From Fibrobacter succinogenes (lineage in GTDB: Bacteria > Fibrobacterota > Fibrobacteria > Fibrobacterales > Fibrobacteraceae), in NCBI GenBank assembly GCA_902800815.1, contig CADCGB010000004.1:154500-218499 (forward strand): 64,000 bases of DNA. The letters run 5' to 3'. Under the pieces are notes generated by a model that worked only from the letters and a program-made list of their open reading frames with translations, did not search any database and was not told the DNA's origin. Positions 8,707 to 16,189 of this stretch are shown piece by piece; the first letter of the stretch is position 1, and every line of letters begins with the position of its first letter. The position numbers and the translations under genes are program-made.

Positions 8707-9249
8707 TTACTGCTTTTCGATTTCAGCATCGAGTTCAGCGTAAGCCTTGTTGGCGGCAGCGCGGATCTTGTTGGCGACAGCGTCGTCATACTGGCCGGCA
8801 GCCTGGAGGCTCTTGATGAGTTCTTCGACGAGGTTGGCGTCGAGAGTCATGATGCCGTAGATCTTGAAGTGACCGTCTTCGGTGGTTTCAACCTTCACGT
8901 CGACGAGGGTAGCGCCGCTCATGTGGGTGTTCACGACAGTCTTGGAGGTGGACTGGAAGTGTTCGGCAACCTGGTCGTTCACGTCTTCCTTGAAGTTCTT
9001 GATGAGAGCCTTGGTCTGGGCGTCGATTTCCTTGGCGAGGTCAACACGGGCATTCTGGTCGGCCTTTTCCATGGCGATCTGTTCATCGGTAGAAACACCG
9101 ATACCCATACCGGCAGGAACGTGGTCCTTCAGGTAGGCTTTCTTCTTCATCTGCATTTCGACGAGAGCGCTAGCGGACTTTTCCTGCGGGGTCGAGCTAC
9201 AACCGATCATCAGGAATGCTGCGAGAGCGGCAACGATCAACTTCTTCAT
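8707..9249 (-). CDS. LPP20-family lipoprotein
   Basis: A 180-residue lipoprotein with lipobox LMIGC (Cys17) and a single LPP20-type domain. MGIGVSTDEQIAMEKADQ starts the domain near residue 49, followed by a helix ARVDLAKEIDAQTKAL, an acidic middle region, the strand pair LVDVKVETTEDGHFKIYGIMTLD, and a C-terminal helical tail. LPP20 proteins are outer-membrane-associated; relatives include FlgP. A GGAG ribosome-binding site fixes the start. The gene has its own promoter and terminator, which suggests abundant, independent expression. It converges with the operon encoding a larger LPP20-like protein. Confidence 0.8.
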   Translation of the reverse strand: MKKLIVAALAAFLMIGCSSTPQEKSASALVEMQMKKKAYLKDHVPAGMGIGVSTDEQIAMEKADQNARVDLAKEIDAQTKALIKNFKEDVNDQVAEHFQSTSKTVVNTHMSGATLVDVKVETTEDGHFKIYGIMTLDANLVEELIKSLQAAGQYDDAVANKIRAAANKAYAELDAEIEKQ

Positions 9250-9304
9250 AATAAACTCCTTGTTTAATGTTTTCCCCTTCGAGGGGTTGAATTGAAGTCT
9301 ATAT

Positions 9305-9335
9305 CAAAAATATCTTAAAGATTGCAGAAAGTCAA
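9305..9335 (-). promoter_or_regulatory. Promoter of the LPP20 lipoprotein gene (TTG-N20-TATTTTTG)
   Basis: Minus-strand TTG (9333-9335), 20 bases, then TATTTTTG (9305-9312). This is one of the closest matches in the window to the Bacteroidota -33/-7 consensus. The leader would be about 50 bases. Confidence 0.6.
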
Positions 9336-9406
9336 GGTGAAAATAAGTTTTCTTACGAAAATATGATGAATATCAAATTTCGGGCGAAAAGTGGCGAAAT
9401 TTTGGT

Positions 9407-10108
9407 TTAAATGAACTTTCCGAGGGCGATAATGGCGGCAGTCCGTGCCCTTAGACGGGTGTTTCCGAGGTTGATGAGGGCGGTCTTCCCCCGCTGGTAT
9501 GACTTTATTCGTGAAATTTCTTTGTCTGAAAAGCCACCCTCGGGGCCGACGAGCAGGGTAGTCCTTTGGTCGAGGGTGGGGGCGGTGTTTTCGCCATCCA
9601 TGTCGCAGAGCACGAGGTCGCCTTCGTAGGTGTCGAGCCAGTGGTCGAATTCGACTGGACCTTCTATGCGGGTCAGCCATGGCTTCTTGGATTGCTTGAG
9701 GCTGACGAGGCTCTTGAGTTCGGCGCGCCGGACAAGTTTGTGCAGGTCGGAGTTCTTGGGTTCCTGCGAAAAGTCCGTGCGTAGAAAGTAAATCGTGTCA
9801 ATTTCTGTCTGCGCTGCGTGGAATACGACTTCTTCGAGGGCGTCGTCCTTGAGGCATGCGATGGCGAGGCTCAGTTTCGGACGCTCGATAGAAACGGTAT
9901 CGAAGTTGTCGATGCGGACTTCGCAGGCCTTCGGGTCGGCCTTTACGATTGTCGCATCGGCAAAGTGCCCCAGCCCGTCGCAGAGTTCGAGCGTGTCGCC
10001 GACGGTGGCGCGGCATACGCGGACGGCGTGGCTGCTCTCGTTCTCGTCGAGGGTGAATGTGCCCACACCTATTTGCGGGCAGTAAAAACGGCTGTCTGGG
10101 GTTCTCAT
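9407..10108 (-). CDS. rsmE: 16S rRNA (uracil-1498-N3)-methyltransferase RsmE
   Basis: RsmE methylates N3 of U1498 in 16S rRNA near the decoding site. The 233-residue protein has an N-terminal PUA-like domain (SRFYCPQ, ESSHAVRVCRATVGD) and a C-terminal SPOUT knot with LLVGPEGGFSDKEI near residue 184 and LGNTRLRARTAAI near 215. The last motif is usually LGxRILRxETA; here an arginine stands where glutamate is normal. The start at MRTPDSRFY was chosen because residues further upstream in the frame do not belong to the family and would overlap the divergent HAD gene. Confidence 0.9.
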   Translation of the reverse strand: MRTPDSRFYCPQIGVGTFTLDENESSHAVRVCRATVGDTLELCDGLGHFADATIVKADPKACEVRIDNFDTVSIERPKLSLAIACLKDDALEEVVFHAAQTEIDTIYFLRTDFSQEPKNSDLHKLVRRAELKSLVSLKQSKKPWLTRIEGPVEFDHWLDTYEGDLVLCDMDGENTAPTLDQRTTLLVGPEGGFSDKEISRIKSYQRGKTALINLGNTRLRARTAAIIALGKFI

Positions 10109-10144
10109 GGTGTATAAGGTAGAAATTTTTCTACATTGGGGCAC

Positions 10145-10933
10145 ATGCAACATAAACCGGTAAAGGCAGTCGTATTTGATCTGGATGGCACGCTCTACCT
10201 GAGCGGTCGCCCGTATCCGGGTGCCGTCGATGCGGTAAAACGCGTGGCGGCCCGCGTGCCGGTTTACTACCTGAGCAACAATACGAGCAAGTCGCCGGTG
10301 TTCTACGAGAACCGCCTGAACGTGATGGGGCTCCCGCTTCGCGATGATTCCATCATCTCGGCGCTTTACCTCTCGCTCGACGCGATTCACGAGAAGGGCA
10401 TCAAGAATGTGTACTTTTTTGCGAATCCCGAGGTTTACGAGTGGTTTGCTGCACAGGACCCGAGCCTGAATCTGCGCCCGTCAGTAGAGGAAACGGAACT
10501 TGTTCTCGTTGCCTACCACAACAGCTTTGACTACCGGGAACTCTGCGAACTCAGTTTCCGCGTGCAGCGCGGGATTCCGTTCTGGGTGACGCATACCGAT
10601 TTCGTGTGCCCTGATGCGCGTGGCCCCGTTCCCGATATCGGGAGCTTCATGGCCCTCTTAAAAACGGCTTATGGTGTGGAACCGGAGCGCAGTTTTGGCA
10701 AGCCGAACCCCGCGATGCTTGCGGGCGTGCTCAAGCATTATGCTCCCGAAGAAATCCTCTTCGTGGGGGATAGGCTCTATACGGATTTTGAACTCGCGAA
10801 GCGTGCGGGTTGCAGGTTCGTGCTGCCCCTATGCGGGGAGACCAAGCGCGAGGATGTCGATAAGCTCGACGTGAAGCCGGAGTGTATCGTGGAGTATGTC
10901 CGCGATATCGACTTCGACGCCTTCCTTAAATAA
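10145..10933 (+). CDS. HAD-superfamily phosphatase, NagD-like (subclass IIA)
   Basis: A 262-residue cytoplasmic phosphatase of the NagD/PGP type. Motif I is VVFDLDGTLYL near residue 8, motif II is YYLSNNTSKS near 42, and motifs III/IV are GKPNPAM near 184 and LFVGDRLYTDFELAKRAG near 202. The cap region between motifs II and III fits subclass IIA, which acts on small sugar or nucleotide phosphates. The ATG at 10145 is preferred over an in-frame TTG three codons earlier. TACATT lies exactly 7 bases before the ATG. The 3' end overlaps the convergent YfhO-family gene by 8 bases. Confidence 0.88.
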   Translation: MQHKPVKAVVFDLDGTLYLSGRPYPGAVDAVKRVAARVPVYYLSNNTSKSPVFYENRLNVMGLPLRDDSIISALYLSLDAIHEKGIKNVYFFANPEVYEWFAAQDPSLNLRPSVEETELVLVAYHNSFDYRELCELSFRVQRGIPFWVTHTDFVCPDARGPVPDIGSFMALLKTAYGVEPERSFGKPNPAMLAGVLKHYAPEEILFVGDRLYTDFELAKRAGCRFVLPLCGETKREDVDKLDVKPECIVEYVRDIDFDAFLK

Positions 10934-13703
10934 TCTTCTTGCGGCGACGGACTGCGATGAATATGCCGAACGCTGTGAGCAGCAGTGCGGCGATCGCGCT
11001 CACCTTGATGCAGGCATGGAACGGCTTGCTCCGGTATTCCATGCGGACTTCGGACTTGCCCTTCGGAATTTCGACGGCGCGGAGGTTGCCGAATGCCTTG
11101 TAGACTTTTGCCGGAGCGCCGTTGACGGTCGCATGCCAGTAGGGGTGGTAGTTGCCCGCGACGACCATGAAGCCCGCGCGGTCGCTTTCTACCTGGAATA
11201 CCTGCGTGTCCATCTTGGGGCTTGCGACAAGCTTTGCATACCCGTTCGCGACTCCGCCTTCGCCTGCGTGTTCGGGTTTTTCGGAGAGGATAACCGTCTC
11301 GCGATAGTAGAAGTTGTCGTCCACGGGTTCGGCCTGCGGCTGCTCGGCGGCAACTTGTTCCGCGGCGGCCTCGGTTGCAGTGCTGTCTGCGGCTTCTGCA
11401 GTTGCGGAATCGCCGGTGGCTGTCGTGGAGTATTCCGTTGCGGCGGGGATGGGTTCCTCGGCCTTGGGCTTGCGGATGGCGGCCTTTTCGCGGAGGGTCT
11501 TGATGGCGCTAGCATCGTCCATCGTTACGGACTGCCCGTAGATGTAGGCTTCGCCCATCGCCGTCTGGATAGGCATGAATGTCGTTCCCTGGCGGCTGTC
11601 GAAGATAATCGCGCCCACGTTCATCAGGTCGAGGAACGGGTGGGCCGCATCGGGGTTGTTGATGTTCAGCAGGTAGTTCGCGTTCTGCTGGCCGCCGCGG
11701 AACTCGCGGTAGGTCGCAAGTTCGTTATCGTGGAAGCCGTCGGCATTGCGCATGTGGTACTGCGGGAAGATGTTGCCCCCGAGCGCCTTGCTGCGGGAAA
11801 GCGAAAGTACGCGCGGAACGTTGAGGGAATCAGCCTTGTAGGGCGCCTTGAGGGCCGCGACAATCCCGTTGTTCGGCTGCAGGTATTCGCCCGCGGGTAC
11901 GTTCTGGATGAACGCCGCGTTGATGAAGAAGAGGTCTACCGCGGCGGCGACGGCAAGGATGCATGCCTTTGCCACGATGGAACCGTTCCACTTGAATACG
12001 GCCAGCGCTACGCCTGCAATCACGAGAATCAGGATGAATCCCGGAATCACGGTGCTTGCGGTCGCGTTCATCACGATTTCGTTCAGCGGCTTGAAGTATG
12101 GTGCAACGACCGGGTCGTTGAGCAGGTCCTGCCCGCTCATGAGGAACGCGCCAATGGCAGTGAACCCGAGTACGATGCATGCCTGAATAACGCGGCTGGA
12201 GCCTTTGAGCCCAGACTTGTATGCTTCTATCAGGTTTGTAAAGGAGAATGGCTTGCCCTGGTCGTCGAGGTTCATCACGCCGATGCAGGCGATGCCGTAC
12301 AGAATGCAGGCGACAAGCCCGACAGGCCCGATGAAGGTTGTCCAGTTGTAGCGGGCGATGACGGCGAGCACCAGGAGGATGCCAAACATTGCGGCGCCGT
12401 GCAGGAGGGCGCGCCAGTTCCTTGCGACATCTTCGGATTTGCTAGAGACGGAGCGGAGCACGGGGCCAGCCATCATCACGAGCAGGAGCGGAAGCCAGAA
12501 CATCGACATGCCCGGCGCGCGGAAATTCTTGACACCCGGGAGGATTGCGTACCACAGTTTGAACAGCGGGGAATGTGCCCCCATGCCGTAACTGAGGGCG
12601 ACGACGGCACCCACGGCCCAGAACGTCGCCCAGCGGCGCTTGCCGGGGAGGAACAGGCAGAGGAACCCGAGGAAGGTGAGGAGTGCGCCTGCGTTGTTGT
12701 GGTCTAGCTTGAAACTGTTGTGGCCCCAGTAGAACGGGCTGCCCTGGCTGCCGGATTCTGCCATCTTGCGGTATTCGTTCATCGTGACGTTCACGAAGGA
12801 ACTGCCCTCGAGGTCACCCGTCTTTTCGTTCTGCTCGTACACGTCCACGCCGATGAATCCCGGCAGGAGCATCTGCGCGAGTTCTTCCTGGTGGAGTGAC
12901 CAGCTGGCGGCGTGCCCGATATTGGTATGGTCGCCTTCGCCACGCACGGACTGCGTGGTGGTGTACATGTAGGGTGGCACCAGCTGGAAGCAACTGAGCG
13001 CAAGCCCGAAGGCGAGGCCGGCGGCGGCGAGCCCGATGCGCTTACCGCGGGTCTTGAACGTTTCGCAGTGGAAGAACGCCTCGTAGAGCGTGTAGAAACC
13101 TGCGCCCCACAGGAACAGGTACGTGAGTTGCAGGTGGCTCCCGAGAATCATCCAGGCGATGCTTGCCGCAAGGACGATGAGATAGGGGAGGCTCCCGCAG
13201 CGGACCACCTTCCTGATGGCGAGGAGGGCGAGCGGCGCGATGGCGAATACCATCATCTTGCCGTCGTGACCGCCGTAGATATACGTGAAGTATTCCGGAG
13301 AGAATGCGTAGAGGAACCCGAGGAGGGCGCCCCACCAGCGGTTACCCGTGAGGTTCCAGGCCAGGAGCATGGCGCTCATGAAGGCGACCCACACGGTAAG
13401 GATAAACTTGAAGCCCACCGCACGTGCCGGGTCCATCAGGAACTGCGTCCACACGAGCGGGTGGTAGGCATCGGCGAAAAGTGCGTCGATGGTAGGCACG
13501 CCACCCAGGCGGCTATCGTCCCATTCGGTGACGATGGCATTCTCGGCACGCAGTATGCGGCTGCCGATGCCGTTCAGCTGGTCGCTGTTGAGCATCAATT
13601 GGCTGTCGTCAAAAGCGAAACCGCGGAAAACGATGAGGAGGATTGCGAAGAAAAGCGCGGCCATCGCCGCAAAGAAAACGGGCTTCTTGTTCAGGAAATT
13701 CAT
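10926..13703 (-). CDS. YfhO-family multi-pass membrane protein
   Basis: A 925-residue integral membrane protein with about a dozen hydrophobic segments, starting with PVFFAAMAALFFAILLIVF. The arrangement fits the YfhO/GT-C family: LNSDQL and SRLGGVPTIDALFADAYHP in the first large loop, FLYAFSPEYFTYIYGGHDGK in the next region, a long soluble C-terminal part with HPYWHATVNGAPAKVYKAFG, and a last membrane helix with an RRRKK tail. GT-C enzymes use lipid-linked sugars; YfhO is linked to glycosylation of envelope polymers. An unusual acidic Ala/Glu-rich insertion of about 60 residues lies near residue 760. TATATT is 7 bases before the ATG. Confidence 0.88.
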   Translation of the reverse strand: MNFLNKKPVFFAAMAALFFAILLIVFRGFAFDDSQLMLNSDQLNGIGSRILRAENAIVTEWDDSRLGGVPTIDALFADAYHPLVWTQFLMDPARAVGFKFILTVWVAFMSAMLLAWNLTGNRWWGALLGFLYAFSPEYFTYIYGGHDGKMMVFAIAPLALLAIRKVVRCGSLPYLIVLAASIAWMILGSHLQLTYLFLWGAGFYTLYEAFFHCETFKTRGKRIGLAAAGLAFGLALSCFQLVPPYMYTTTQSVRGEGDHTNIGHAASWSLHQEELAQMLLPGFIGVDVYEQNEKTGDLEGSSFVNVTMNEYRKMAESGSQGSPFYWGHNSFKLDHNNAGALLTFLGFLCLFLPGKRRWATFWAVGAVVALSYGMGAHSPLFKLWYAILPGVKNFRAPGMSMFWLPLLLVMMAGPVLRSVSSKSEDVARNWRALLHGAAMFGILLVLAVIARYNWTTFIGPVGLVACILYGIACIGVMNLDDQGKPFSFTNLIEAYKSGLKGSSRVIQACIVLGFTAIGAFLMSGQDLLNDPVVAPYFKPLNEIVMNATASTVIPGFILILVIAGVALAVFKWNGSIVAKACILAVAAAVDLFFINAAFIQNVPAGEYLQPNNGIVAALKAPYKADSLNVPRVLSLSRSKALGGNIFPQYHMRNADGFHDNELATYREFRGGQQNANYLLNINNPDAAHPFLDLMNVGAIIFDSRQGTTFMPIQTAMGEAYIYGQSVTMDDASAIKTLREKAAIRKPKAEEPIPAATEYSTTATGDSATAEAADSTATEAAAEQVAAEQPQAEPVDDNFYYRETVILSEKPEHAGEGGVANGYAKLVASPKMDTQVFQVESDRAGFMVVAGNYHPYWHATVNGAPAKVYKAFGNLRAVEIPKGKSEVRMEYRSKPFHACIKVSAIAALLLTAFGIFIAVRRRKKII

Positions 13704-13710
13704 GCCCGAA

Positions 13711-13716
13711 AATATA
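13711..13716 (-). promoter_or_regulatory. Candidate leaderless promoter element of the YfhO-family gene
   Basis: TATATT on the minus strand, followed by seven bases and the ATG at 13703, with no ribosome-binding site between. Transcription would start at or near the start codon. Confidence 0.5.
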
Positions 13717-13761
13717 GTTACTCGTTACTCGCTGCTAGTTACAGGAAAATGATTAAACGAC

Positions 13762-13788
13762 AAAAACCGGAGCCGAGGTCCGGTTTTT
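13762..13788 (-). terminator. Bidirectional-looking terminator after the 36-residue peptide gene
   Basis: AAAAACCGGA and TCCGGTTTTT form a perfect 10-bp stem around GCCGAGG. It separates the small gene at 13812-13922 from the YfhO-family gene, so the latter must have its own promoter. Confidence 0.85.
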
Positions 13789-13811
13789 AAATCTAGGGTA
13801 AATGAAGCGAC

Positions 13812-13922
13812 TTAGTCGGCGGTGTTTTCGTCGACCTTGTTGTACTTGACGAGACTGTAAATGCCGAAGGCAGAGATGATGCACACGGCGGCTATCACGA
13901 TAATCTTGATAATTTTGCCCAT
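13812..13922 (-). CDS. 36-residue single-pass membrane peptide
   Basis: A very short gene that is easy to miss: 36 codons from ATG to TAA on the minus strand. The peptide starts MGKIIKIIVIAAVCIISAFG and ends in a charged tail (KVDENTAD). This gives one membrane-spanning helix of about 20 residues with positive residues at the start and an acidic C-terminus. Support comes from a strong CAGGAGAC ribosome-binding site 5-6 bases before the ATG and from a perfect terminator 24 bases after the stop. It is transcribed on its own between the YfhO-family gene and the ArsR-methyltransferase gene. Function unknown. Confidence 0.7.
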   Translation of the reverse strand: MGKIIKIIVIAAVCIISAFGIYSLVKYNKVDENTAD

Positions 13923-13997
13923 AAAAGTCTCCTGGTTTTATTCCTGTTTCTAAAATACCTTTTTTTAGGTAAAAAGCAATAGTTTTTTCAAAAAATG

Positions 13998-14930
13998 TTA
14001 AGCCTTCGTGAGAATCATGCAGATGACGGGGAGTTTCTTGTCCACCTCGTTCTCGCTCGGGATAATCTCGCTCTCGAGAATCTTGCAGTTGAATTCCTTC
14101 ATGAAGAACTCGAGCTGGCCGCGGTCAAAGCCCAGCCAGATGTGGCCGTGCGTGGTGCGGAAGGATTCTTCCTTGTGCTGCGCGAGGTCGAGGAATGCAA
14201 GCGTTCCACCCGGCTTGAGGATGCGGATGGCTTCCTTGAGGGCGAGTCGCGGGTCGGTCGCGTGGTGGAGCACCTGGCTCATGAGCACGAGGTCGGCGTA
14301 GTTGTCGGGGAGGCCGGTCTTTGTCATGTCGGCGACCTTCGGCGTGATGTTCTTGATGCCCTTCTGCCTCAGGATTTTCTGGAGCCCGCTGATGACCTTC
14401 GGGTCGTAGTCGAGCGAGGTCACGTTCTTGCAGCGGTTCGCGAGCATGAGCGAGAGGTCTCCGCCTTCGCCGCAGCCGATATCCACCGCGTTTTCAAAAG
14501 GTATCATGAGCTTGCTGAACAGGCTGATCTGTGCCTTGAGGCTTCCGCCCGCCTGGTTCAGCTTGTGGATTTGCCCCTTGGTCTTGTCGGTACGTTCCTC
14601 GAGCACCTGTTCGGCGCGGCAGCGGATAATGTCCTTGTCGGGGAGTTCACCGTATGCGTCGCGGATTACGGAAAGCACGCGGTTGCTGAGCAGGAGTTCC
14701 TCGCTCAGGCGGTAGTATGCCTTGATGCCATCCCGACGGTCCTTCAGGAGGTTGCAGGCGGAAAGCTTTGAGAGATGCCTGCTCGCGTTACTCTGGTGGA
14801 TGTCGAGAATATCCTTGATTTCGTTGACGGTAAATTCCGCAATGTCGAGGAGCATCAGGATCTTGAGGCGCATTTCGTCGGAAATCGCGCTGAACAAATC
14901 CATGGTCGGGGTAATCGGTTCACGTTGCAT
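13998..14930 (-). CDS. ArsR-type regulator fused to a SAM-dependent methyltransferase
   Basis: A 310-residue two-domain protein. Residues about 8-95 form an ArsR winged helix (MRLKILMLLDIAEFTVNEI, HQSNASRHLSKLS as recognition helix). Residues about 140-300 form a class I methyltransferase with VDIGCGEGGDLS as the SAM-binding glycine loop, SLDYDP as the acidic loop end and ADLVLMSQVLHH as post-motif. This fusion is known in several phyla and, in some, regulates methionine and SAM metabolism genes. No metal-binding cysteine pair was seen in the HTH domain. TATATT lies 9 bases before the ATG. The gene stands alone, so its target is not evident from context. Confidence 0.85.
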   Translation of the reverse strand: MQREPITPTMDLFSAISDEMRLKILMLLDIAEFTVNEIKDILDIHQSNASRHLSKLSACNLLKDRRDGIKAYYRLSEELLLSNRVLSVIRDAYGELPDKDIIRCRAEQVLEERTDKTKGQIHKLNQAGGSLKAQISLFSKLMIPFENAVDIGCGEGGDLSLMLANRCKNVTSLDYDPKVISGLQKILRQKGIKNITPKVADMTKTGLPDNYADLVLMSQVLHHATDPRLALKEAIRILKPGGTLAFLDLAQHKEESFRTTHGHIWLGFDRGQLEFFMKEFNCKILESEIIPSENEVDKKLPVICMILTKA

Positions 14931-14966
14931 ACGGGTATCAATATAAATATTTAATTTTGGGTTGAA

Positions 14967-15824
14967 ATGGCAAGGTTTTCGAAAAGCATTTTATTCGCGG
15001 TACTCGCGTTGGCGGTGGCCTGCATGGCTGCCCCCTCGGGCGAGGCTTCCCCGATGCCCGCTGATGCCGAAACCCGCCACTACACGTTTACGCTCGAGAA
15101 GGACCTGCCGCTCACGTTTTTTGCCGCCTTCGGGAGTATCTACGGGAACTACAGGCTAACGCACATGTCGGTAACTGCCCCCGAGGACATGCCGCAGCGG
15201 GATGACCTTATGCCCTGGGACCGCGCCGTTATGGGCCGTTACAACAAGACTGTAGCGGAAGTGAGCGACTGGTTTGCTGTGCTCGGTGCGATGCCGCTTG
15301 CCCTGGGGGCTGCGTCGTGGTACCGGGGGGATGCCTGCGGGCGCGACTTTGCCGTATATTCCCTTATGTTTGCACAGGCGCTTGCGTTCCAGAGTGCGCT
15401 CAACCTTACGTTCCGTTCCATGAAGTTCTGGCCGCGCCCCTACATTTACGCCGAGGATGGGGCGGGGGCCGAGGCTGCGGAAAGTGCCGAGGGCGAGGCC
15501 TACGGGAGTTTTTTTAGCGGGCATGCCTCGGCGGCGTTCACGGTGGCCGTGTTTACGGGCGAGTGGTTCTCGGAAATGTACCCGAATTCAGCCTACAAGT
15601 CGCTTGTTTGGGCGGGCACGCTCTCGCTGGCGGGCTTTGTGGGGGCGCTGCGCATTGCTGCCGGCAAGCACTTCCCGAGTGACGTGATTGTGGGTGCCCT
15701 GGCGGGTACCGGCGTCAGTTTTGCAATCATCGGTATACACAAAAAATCGGTACGATTTGGCCCGGTTGCACTCTCCGGACTCTGGGCCGGCCCCAGCGCC
15801 GCCGGCGCAAGTTTTGCGTTTTAG
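14967..15824 (+). CDS. PAP2-superfamily phosphatase, exported or membrane-associated
   Basis: A 285-residue protein with a signal peptide or first helix (FAVLALAVACMAAPSG) and the type 2 phosphatidic acid phosphatase signature in three parts. These are KFWPRP near residue 155, SFFSGHASAAF near residue 181, and LRIAAGKHFPSDV near residue 228, which contains the R-x5-H-x3-D pattern. Such enzymes remove phosphate from lipids such as undecaprenyl pyrophosphate or phosphatidylglycerol phosphate at the outer face of the membrane. An Ala/Glu-rich loop of about 15 residues sits just before the second motif. It is divergent from the ArsR-methyltransferase gene. Confidence 0.85.
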   Translation: MARFSKSILFAVLALAVACMAAPSGEASPMPADAETRHYTFTLEKDLPLTFFAAFGSIYGNYRLTHMSVTAPEDMPQRDDLMPWDRAVMGRYNKTVAEVSDWFAVLGAMPLALGAASWYRGDACGRDFAVYSLMFAQALAFQSALNLTFRSMKFWPRPYIYAEDGAGAEAAESAEGEAYGSFFSGHASAAFTVAVFTGEWFSEMYPNSAYKSLVWAGTLSLAGFVGALRIAAGKHFPSDVIVGALAGTGVSFAIIGIHKKSVRFGPVALSGLWAGPSAAGASFAF

Positions 15825-15965
15825 CCAGATTGCAACAATCTCAAACGGCCTTCGCAGTAGTGTGTAAACTTAATCAAGATATAAACATTTCTTTGCTTGA
15901 AATAAACGGGCCTTGCCCGAGATAAACGATGTAGTTTAACGTGTGGAAGGCGTCGGCCAAGGATG

Positions 15966-16067
15966 GGGAGGGTGCAGGGAGGGGCCCGTGCGGCCTTCGC
16001 AACTCCGAGCTGGGGGTGCAGGGAGGGGCCCGTGCGGCCTTCGCAACTCCGAGCTGGGGCCCCTCCC
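15966..16067 (+). repeat. 44-bp tandem repeat with G-quadruplex pattern and flanking inverted arms
   Basis: The only notable content of the 365-base gap between the PAP2 gene and the FISUMP gene. A 44-base unit beginning GGTGCAGGGAGGGGCCC occurs twice, at 15971-16014 and 16015-16058, with no difference seen between them. The left edge reads GGGAGGGTGCAGGGAGGGG, four G-tracts that fit a G-quadruplex. GGGAGGGGCCC in each unit can pair with GGGCCCCTCCC at 16057-16067 to form a long hairpin. A related element lies at 3458-3487. No gene is supported in this gap; an open frame across it is not protein-like. Confidence 0.8.
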
Positions 16068-16189
16068 GCGTGTTTTTTATACCTGTTTTTTTTCTTGGCA
16101 AAAAAAACAGTTTTTTTTTCAAAAACGTTCCTTTTTCATTTTGCGTATATATATTAATGAAAAAGTTTGTTACCCTCAGAGGTGTATTG

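Noticed and set aside
10896..12707. A 600-codon open frame on the plus strand opposite the YfhO-family gene
   Set aside because: It is the mirror of a real gene with GC-rich third positions; the product has no domain, signal or normal composition, and the minus-strand protein is a clear family member.
15941..16189. An upstream extension of the FISUMP gene at 16190
   Set aside because: It runs through the 44-bp tandem repeat, has no ribosome-binding site and moves the signal peptide away from the N-terminus.
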